The notes beneath the pieces are model-generated. The model saw nothing but the letters and a program-made list of their open reading frames with translations, had not been told where the DNA came from and ran no database searches. Both the position numbers and the translations under genes were made by a program. A stretch of 64,000 bases of DNA, taken from Thiohalobacter thiocyanaticus. GTDB taxonomy: Bacteria; Pseudomonadota; Gammaproteobacteria; Thiohalobacterales; Thiohalobacteraceae. The stretch spans positions 930,001 through 994,000 of the forward strand of contig NZ_AP018052.1 in the NCBI RefSeq assembly GCF_002356355.1. The letters are read 5' to 3'. This document shows, piece by piece, positions 58,169 through 64,000 of this stretch; the stretch's first letter is position 1, and the number at the start of each line of letters is the position of its first letter.

Positions 58169-59344
58169 TCACATCCGGTAACGCACATCCTTCCAGCTGC
58201 AGGCCCGGTCACGCCCCTGGCTCTTGCTGCAGTACAGCGCCTGGTCGGCCTGACGCAGCAGGGTTTCCAGCAGATCGCTCTGGTCCGGGGATTCCCGGCC
58301 GCCGAGACAACTCAGGCCGATGGAGGTGGTCACCCGCAGGGCGCCCCGGTCGGTGTTGAATTCCAGGTTGCGCAATGAATGGAGGGTGCGCTCGGCCAGG
58401 CGGACGGCGCCGTCCAGGTCGGTATCGGGAAGTGCCAGCACGAACTCCTCGCCGCCGAAGCGGGCGATGACGTCGCCCTCGCGGGTCTGGCCCTTGAGCA
58501 GGGCAGCGGTGACCTGCAGCACCTTGTCGCCCATGGCGTGGCCGAAGCTGTCGTTGATCTGCTTGAAGCGGTCCAGGTCCACCATCATCAGGCTGAACTC
58601 GCGCCGGTGGCGCACGGCATTGGCCAGCGCGGCCTGGGCCTCGGGAAAGAAGAAACGCCGGTTGTGGATGCCGGTCAGTTCGTCGACCACGGACAACTGC
58701 TGGTAGCGCCGCTTGAGTTCCTCGGCCTCGGTCAGTGCCGTACGCAACTCCTGCGTGCGCCGGGTGACCTCGGTCTCCATCTGGTGGGTGTAGCGCCAGT
58801 TGGCGATCAGTTGGCCGAGGAAGTTGGAGAACACCTCCAGCAGCCGCTCGTGGTGCTCGCTGAAGAAGTCCTGCTGGCCGTGAGAGACATTGAGCACACC
58901 GATCACCCGTCCCTCGACCGTGACCGGTATGCAGATCAGGGAGCCGGTGCGCTGCTCGGGGTCGGGATGGACGAATCGGCTTTCCTCCCGGCAGTTGCGG
59001 CAGTGCTGCAGGTTGCCGGTTTCCGCCGCCATGCCGATGATGCCTTCGCCGAGACGGAATCGATGCGGGGTCGGGTGTGCCGTGCCGGTGGGCAGCACCG
59101 TCTCCCGCCAGTCCAGACCGGTCCGGCAGCTGAGGCTGTCGCCATCCAGCAGGAACAGGGAGCAGCGTTCGAAGTCGTTGTTCTCCAGCAGGATGCGCAT
59201 GGCGGTGCGCAGCAGGCTGGCCTCGTCCCCGCTGTCCTGCCGGCCCAGGTCGGACAGGGCGCGCAGGGCCGACAGATCCCCCACCAGCTTGATGCAGCGC
59301 TGGTTGAGTTCGGTGAAGGCGTCGCTGAGGGGAGTGGGATCCAT
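58169..59344 (-). CDS. GAF-GGDEF diguanylate cyclase
   Basis: A 391-residue c-di-GMP synthase. N-terminal GAF domain (about 25-190) with a cysteine group (QHCRNCREES) and SLICIPVTVEGRVIGVLNVSHG. A short coiled linker leads to the GGDEF domain (about 225-385) with DELTGIHNRRFF, VDLDRFKQINDSFGHAMGD and active-site GGEEF. The inhibitory RxxD site (REGD) precedes it by five residues, so product inhibition is expected. It starts 17 bases after the HDOD gene on the same strand, so the two are probably one signalling operon. Confidence 0.93.
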   Translation of the reverse strand: MDPTPLSDAFTELNQRCIKLVGDLSALRALSDLGRQDSGDEASLLRTAMRILLENNDFERCSLFLLDGDSLSCRTGLDWRETVLPTGTAHPTPHRFRLGEGIIGMAAETGNLQHCRNCREESRFVHPDPEQRTGSLICIPVTVEGRVIGVLNVSHGQQDFFSEHHERLLEVFSNFLGQLIANWRYTHQMETEVTRRTQELRTALTEAEELKRRYQQLSVVDELTGIHNRRFFFPEAQAALANAVRHRREFSLMMVDLDRFKQINDSFGHAMGDKVLQVTAALLKGQTREGDVIARFGGEEFVLALPDTDLDGAVRLAERTLHSLRNLEFNTDRGALRVTTSIGLSCLGGRESPDQSDLLETLLRQADQALYCSKSQGRDRACSWKDVRYRM

Positions 59345-59361
59345 AAGTATCGTGCGGGTCC

Positions 59362-60249
59362 TTAGGCAGGCGGCTCCTGGGTGCCGATCGATTCGGCCAG
59401 GGCCCGGTACTGGGCATCGTTGTGTCTGGCCTTGTGCATTATATCATCCAGCATCTCCTGGGTGAGGGCGGAAGGATGATCGCCGAAATCATCGAGTTGC
59501 AGTTGCGCCTGGTCGGGGTCGTCATACAACGCCTCGGCCGCACGGGAACAGATGGCCACGGTCTGCACCGCCAACTCGTAGCGGCCGGCCAGGTTGGGTT
59601 CGTGGCGGTACTGAATGGTATGGGTCACGCAGCGCGGCAGTTTCCAGCGTTTGCCGATGAGGGTGCCGGCCTGCATCTCGGTCATGGCCAGCACCTGGGA
59701 CTCCAGTGTCAGCAGACTTTCCCCGGGGTTGGCCTGCTTCTGGCGGAACACGTCCGCCATGCGGCTGGGAAAGGCATGCACCAGGACCAGCTGCCCCAGG
59801 TTGTGCACCAGCCCGGCCAGGAACAGGCATTCGCGCAGATCGGTCTCCAGTTCCAGGTGCGGGCCGAGGGCATTGGCCAGGTTGGCGCTGACGAAGGCCC
59901 GGTACCAGTAGCGGCTGATTTCGAATTCCGGGCAGGCGCTGACGTCGAAGGGCTTGCTGAGTGCGATGCCGATGGCCAGGCCGCGCACGATGTTCAGTCC
60001 CAGCACCCGGGTGATGGCGTCCTCGACCTGGTGTATCTCGCGCTGGCGGGCGAAATAGGCCGAGTTGGCAATGCCGACGATGCGGGCGGCCAGGCCGGGA
60101 TCCTGCTCGATCAGCCCGGTCAGGCGCCGGATATCGACATCCTCGCTGGTGACTTCCCTGAGCAGCTGGTAGGCCACTGCGGGGAGCGGCGGGAGATGCA
60201 GGATTTCCTGCAGTCGGCTATGGTGGGGGTCACTGGGTGGTCTTTCCAT
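59362..60249 (-). CDS. HDOD domain protein
   Basis: A 295-residue HDOD protein: LPPLPAVAYQLLREVTSEDVDIRRLTGLIEQDPGLAARIVGIANSAYF (full N-terminal signature), ITRVLGLNIVRGLAIGIAL, and a later FLAGLVHNLGQLVL, which has the HD position as HN. No GGDEF or EAL part is fused. HDOD proteins are non-enzymatic adaptors in signalling, motility and c-di-GMP circuits. ATG 60249; no strong ribosome site. Its downstream partner is a GGDEF cyclase. Confidence 0.9.
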   Translation of the reverse strand: MERPPSDPHHSRLQEILHLPPLPAVAYQLLREVTSEDVDIRRLTGLIEQDPGLAARIVGIANSAYFARQREIHQVEDAITRVLGLNIVRGLAIGIALSKPFDVSACPEFEISRYWYRAFVSANLANALGPHLELETDLRECLFLAGLVHNLGQLVLVHAFPSRMADVFRQKQANPGESLLTLESQVLAMTEMQAGTLIGKRWKLPRCVTHTIQYRHEPNLAGRYELAVQTVAICSRAAEALYDDPDQAQLQLDDFGDHPSALTQEMLDDIMHKARHNDAQYRALAESIGTQEPPA

Positions 60250-60392
60250 GACAGGCTCTGAGCAGTATTGGTAACTCTATGATTGTGTTTGGATAAGCAT
60301 CGGTCGCTGGGCGAGAAACTTGAATCGCCTGTGGAATCAGCGGCCGGCAGTAAAATTAGTTAACTATAATACGCTGATATAGGAGAGAAGGC

Positions 60393-61778
60393 ATGCAGGT
60401 GCAGTGCTTCGGTGCGGCCGGGGAGGTCACGGGATCCTGCCTGCTGCTGGAGACGGGCCGCCACCGGCTGCTGCTGGACTGCGGTCTGTTCCAGGGCAGC
60501 CGCGAGGAGGAGGAACGCAACCGCGAGGAGTTCCCGTTCCCGCTCGATTCCATCGATGCCGTCATCCTCAGTCATGCCCATCTGGACCACTCCGGCCGCA
60601 TTCCGCTGTTGATCAAGGCCGGCTATACCGGGCCGGTCTACGCCCACGCCGCCACCCGCGACCTGTGCCGGATCATGCTCAAGGATTCGGGCTACCTCAA
60701 CGAAAAGGATGCCCAGTGGGAGAATCGCAAGCGCCAGCGCAAGGGGCTGAAGCCGGTCGAACCCATCTACACCCTGGAAGAGGCCAAGGCGTCGATGCGG
60801 GCGTTTCGTACACTGCGCTACGACCAGCGCCGGCGCATTCTGCCGGGCGTGCATCTGCGGCTGCGCGATGCCGGCCACATCCTGGGATCGGCCATCGTGG
60901 AACTGGAACTGGAGGCGAACGGGACGCGCAGGCGGCTGGTCTATACGGGCGATCTGGGGCATCGCGGCGCTCCCATACTGCGTGACCCGGCCCGGGTGGA
61001 GACGGCCGATCAGATCATCATGGAATCCACCTACGGAGATCGCAGTCACCGCTCCTGGGAGGCCACCTGGACGGAGATGGCCGAAGTGCTCGACAGCGCC
61101 GCGAACAGCGGCGGCAACGTCATGGTGCCGGCCTTCGCCGTAGGCCGTACCCAGGAACTGCTCTATGCCATGCAGATGAATTACCACGACTGGGGCATGG
61201 ACCGCTGGCAGATCTTTCTCGACAGCCCGATGGCCATCGAGGCCACCCGGGTCTATTCCCGGCACGTGGACCTGTACGACGCCGAGGCCCGCACCGGCCA
61301 CGCCCGCCACGACGGACTGTTCGATCTGCCCAACCTGCGCATGACGCGTACGGCCAACCAGTCCATGGCCATCAACAGGATACGCTCCGGCGCGATCATC
61401 ATCGCCGGCAGCGGCATGTGCACGGGCGGGCGCATCAAGCACCACTTCAAGCACAACCTCTGGCGCAGCGACAGCCATGTGCTCATCGTGGGCTTCCAGG
61501 CCAGCGGCACCCTCGGACGGCGACTGGTCGACGGCGCGACCCATGTGCGGCTGTGGGGCGAGACCATCCGGGTCGGGGCGCAGATCCACACCATCGGCGG
61601 CCTGTCGGCCCACGCCGATCAGGCCGGACTGCTGGAATGGTATGAGGGGATTGCCGGCCGGCCGCCGGTGATTCTGGTGCATGGCGAGGATGACCCGCGG
61701 GAATGCCTGGCCGGGGCGCTGCGCGAGCGCGGGGCGAAGGTGCGGCTGCCGCAGCGGGGCGAGACACTGGGACTGTAG
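60393..61778 (+). CDS. Beta-CASP metallo-beta-lactamase-fold RNA nuclease
   Basis: A 461-residue MBL/beta-CASP protein of the RNase J/CPSF-73-like (YSH1/Rnj-related) group. Motifs: GAAGEVTGSCLLLE, HxHxDH as SHAHLDHSGRIPLL, DAGHILGSAIVELE, YTGDLGH, MESTYGDR, then beta-CASP blocks VMVPAFAVGRTQELLY, GSGMCTGGRIKHH and SAHADQAGLLEW. It is probably a cytoplasmic RNase. AGGAGAGAAGG precedes the ATG and TATAAT lies at 60365. The stop TAG (61776-61778) is the first three bases of a TAGGATGGG repeat. Confidence 0.9.
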   Translation: MQVQCFGAAGEVTGSCLLLETGRHRLLLDCGLFQGSREEEERNREEFPFPLDSIDAVILSHAHLDHSGRIPLLIKAGYTGPVYAHAATRDLCRIMLKDSGYLNEKDAQWENRKRQRKGLKPVEPIYTLEEAKASMRAFRTLRYDQRRRILPGVHLRLRDAGHILGSAIVELELEANGTRRRLVYTGDLGHRGAPILRDPARVETADQIIMESTYGDRSHRSWEATWTEMAEVLDSAANSGGNVMVPAFAVGRTQELLYAMQMNYHDWGMDRWQIFLDSPMAIEATRVYSRHVDLYDAEARTGHARHDGLFDLPNLRMTRTANQSMAINRIRSGAIIIAGSGMCTGGRIKHHFKHNLWRSDSHVLIVGFQASGTLGRRLVDGATHVRLWGETIRVGAQIHTIGGLSAHADQAGLLEWYEGIAGRPPVILVHGEDDPRECLAGALRERGAKVRLPQRGETLGL

Positions 61779-61855
61779 GATGGGTGGAGCGCAGCGCAAC
61801 CCATCGCGACGCGGCCAGTGATGGGTTGCGTCGCAGGCGCCTCCACCCATCCTAC
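61776..61855. repeat. TAGGATGGGTGGAGCGCAGCG family element
   Basis: TAGGATGGGTGGAGCGCAGC ... CCATCGCGA and GATGGGTTGCG ... CTCCACCCATCCTAC arms. It begins exactly at the stop codon of the nuclease gene and ends 10 bases before nadC, so it may double as the terminator for both convergent genes. Confidence 0.85.
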
Positions 61856-61865
61856 GGGCTTTGAA

Positions 61866-62702
61866 TCAATCGAACCGCATGGACAGATCCACCGCCTGTA
61901 CGTCCTTGGTGAGATTGCCGATCGAGATCCGGTCCACGCCGGTCTCGGCAATGGCGCGTACCGTCTCCAGGTTCACTCCGCCCGAGGCCTCCAGTTGCAC
62001 CCGCCCCAGGTTCAACTCCACCGCCGCGCGCAGTCTGGCCAGGTCGAAGTTGTCCAGCAGCACGATATCGGCGCCGGCGGTGATGGCCGCTTCCAACTGA
62101 TCCAGATTCTCCACCTCGATCTCGACGGGCAGGCTGTGGTGCAGGCGCCGCGCCTGGGCGATCGCCGCGGCAATCGAGCCGGCCGCGGCGATGTGGTTCT
62201 CCTTGATCAGGATGCCGTCGTACAGCCCCAGCCGGTGGTTGTGGCAGCCGCCGCAGCGCACGGCGTATTTCTGGGCGTGACGCAGGCCCGGCAGGGTCTT
62301 GCGGGTGTCCAGCAGGCGCACCGGCAGGCCGGTCGCCGTATCGGCGTAGCGCCGGGCCAGGGTGGCGGTGCCGCTCAGGGTCTGCAGCAGATTGAGCGCG
62401 GCGCGCTCGCCGGTGAGCAGGCCGCGTGCCGGGCCCTGCAGCCGGCACAGGGGCTGGTCCGGCTCGACCCGGTCGCCGTCGGCGGCCAGCCAGTCGATGC
62501 GGATACGGTCATCGACGGCGGCGAACACGGCATTGACCCAGTCCCGGCCGCACAGCACCGCCGGCTCGCGGCTGATGATGCGGGCCCTGGCCTCAGCGGT
62601 TTCCGGAATCAGCGCAGCGGTGAGATCGCCGCCGCCGACGTCTTCCTCCAATACCCGCCGCACCAGGGCGTGGACCTGTTGGTCGAGGGCTTCCAGGCGC
62701 AT
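61866..62702 (-). CDS. nadC: Nicotinate-nucleotide pyrophosphorylase (carboxylating)
   Basis: A 278-residue quinolinate phosphoribosyltransferase of de novo NAD synthesis. Motifs: [94 protein letters not shown] and [29 protein letters not shown] 62702 is chosen since GGAGG lies 11 bases upstream; an in-frame ATG at 62789 is too far out. Monocistronic as far as visible. Confidence 0.96.
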   Translation of the reverse strand: MRLEALDQQVHALVRRVLEEDVGGGDLTAALIPETAEARARIISREPAVLCGRDWVNAVFAAVDDRIRIDWLAADGDRVEPDQPLCRLQGPARGLLTGERAALNLLQTLSGTATLARRYADTATGLPVRLLDTRKTLPGLRHAQKYAVRCGGCHNHRLGLYDGILIKENHIAAAGSIAAAIAQARRLHHSLPVEIEVENLDQLEAAITAGADIVLLDNFDLARLRAAVELNLGRVQLEASGGVNLETVRAIAETGVDRISIGNLTKDVQAVDLSMRFD

Positions 62703-62783
62703 GTGGTTTCGTTGCCTCCGGTAGTTTGTGGAAGTGAGGAGTGAGGAGAATAGCCGGATGGCGGCGGACATTCCCACCTTCGC

Positions 62784-62854
62784 CGTCATCCCCGCGCAGG
62801 CGGGGATCCATCACCCGCTGCGGTCCCTGGATCCCGGCCTGCGCCGGGATGACG
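62784..62854. repeat. GTCATCCCCGC family palindrome
   Basis: CGTCATCCCCGCGCAGGCGG ... GGCCTGCGCCGGGATGACG. It lies between nadC and the symporter gene; the rest of the gap 62703-62940 shows no gene or terminator. Confidence 0.85.
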
Positions 62855-62940
62855 GAGGATGCAGGCCGGGGTAAACGCAGTATTTCCGGCCCCGGGCTGG
62901 CGGCCCTTGTACCGCCTGTGCTTTTGTTCCTCCTTACTCC

Positions 62941-64000
<1,060 letters not shown>

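Overview
The window reads as chromosome of a GC-rich gammaproteobacterium. Best guess is a chemolithotrophic, sulfur-oxidising member of the Chromatiales/Ectothiorhodospiraceae type. This is inferred from gene content (DsrC-like protein, mercaptopyruvate sulfurtransferase, cyanase locus, type IV pili, PEP-CTERM protein) and housekeeping gene order (rplU-rpmA-obg-proB, rpsT divergent from murJ-ribF-ileS-lspA-slpA-ispH); no rRNA is present to confirm it. Coding density is high, and no insertion sequence, phage or CRISPR array is visible. The gaps are instead packed with short palindromic repeats of several families, often nested in one another.

Layout. 1-5.1 kb: ispG (cut by the edge), an NsrR-type regulator, a cysteine-less DsrC-like fusion with an NsrR-like operator, a sulfurtransferase, a small unknown gene, then lemA and a GIDE-domain membrane protein. 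5.1-7.1 kb: lexA (one-base frameshift next to its start) and a Y-family polymerase under a GTTC-N7-GTTC type operator. 7.4-20.7 kb: tRNA-Pro, ispB, rplU, rpmA, obg, proB, rpsT, murJ, ribF, ileS, lspA, slpA, ispH. 20.7-31.3 kb: type IV pilus minor-pilin region with two sets: fimT-pilV-pilW-pilX-pilY1-pilY2-pilE, and fimT2-pilW2-pilX2-pilV2 divergent from a second pilE-like gene whose leader is built from a palindromic repeat. 31.3-33.6 kb: thiO-like oxidase, Fur-family regulator, Fn3 protein.

33.6-40.6 kb: a tightly packed locus of an M20 N-carbamoyl/allantoate-type amidohydrolase, an isochorismatase-type hydrolase, a sodium:solute symporter, a 40-residue membrane protein, an ATCase-like carbamoyltransferase lacking the aspartate-binding motif, and an AsnB-type amidotransferase. 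The shared chemistry (ureido/carbamoyl groups, amide nitrogen) suggests uptake and processing of a carbamoylated nitrogen compound. This is the best candidate here for an undescribed pathway.

40.8-52.5 kb: tRNA-Thr, a YegP-like gene, a rubrerythrin-like protein with an FNR/DNR-type box, and then a cyanate locus: a CynF-like sigma-54 activator divergent from cynABD-cynS, and a porin. A beta-carbonic-anhydrase/COS-hydrolase-like gene, an FmdB-type zinc ribbon and a second sigma-54 activator with a GAFTDA loop follow. Two sigma-54 promoters and a triple activator-site array are readable. Cyanase needs bicarbonate, and cyanate and COS are both products of thiocyanate breakdown, so the locus makes chemical sense as one module.

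52.7-64 kb: an RND efflux pair, a PEP-CTERM protein behind a sigma-54-like promoter, a GAF-GGDEF cyclase with an HDOD protein, a beta-CASP metallo-beta-lactamase-fold nuclease, nadC, and an alanine/glycine:sodium symporter cut by the right edge.
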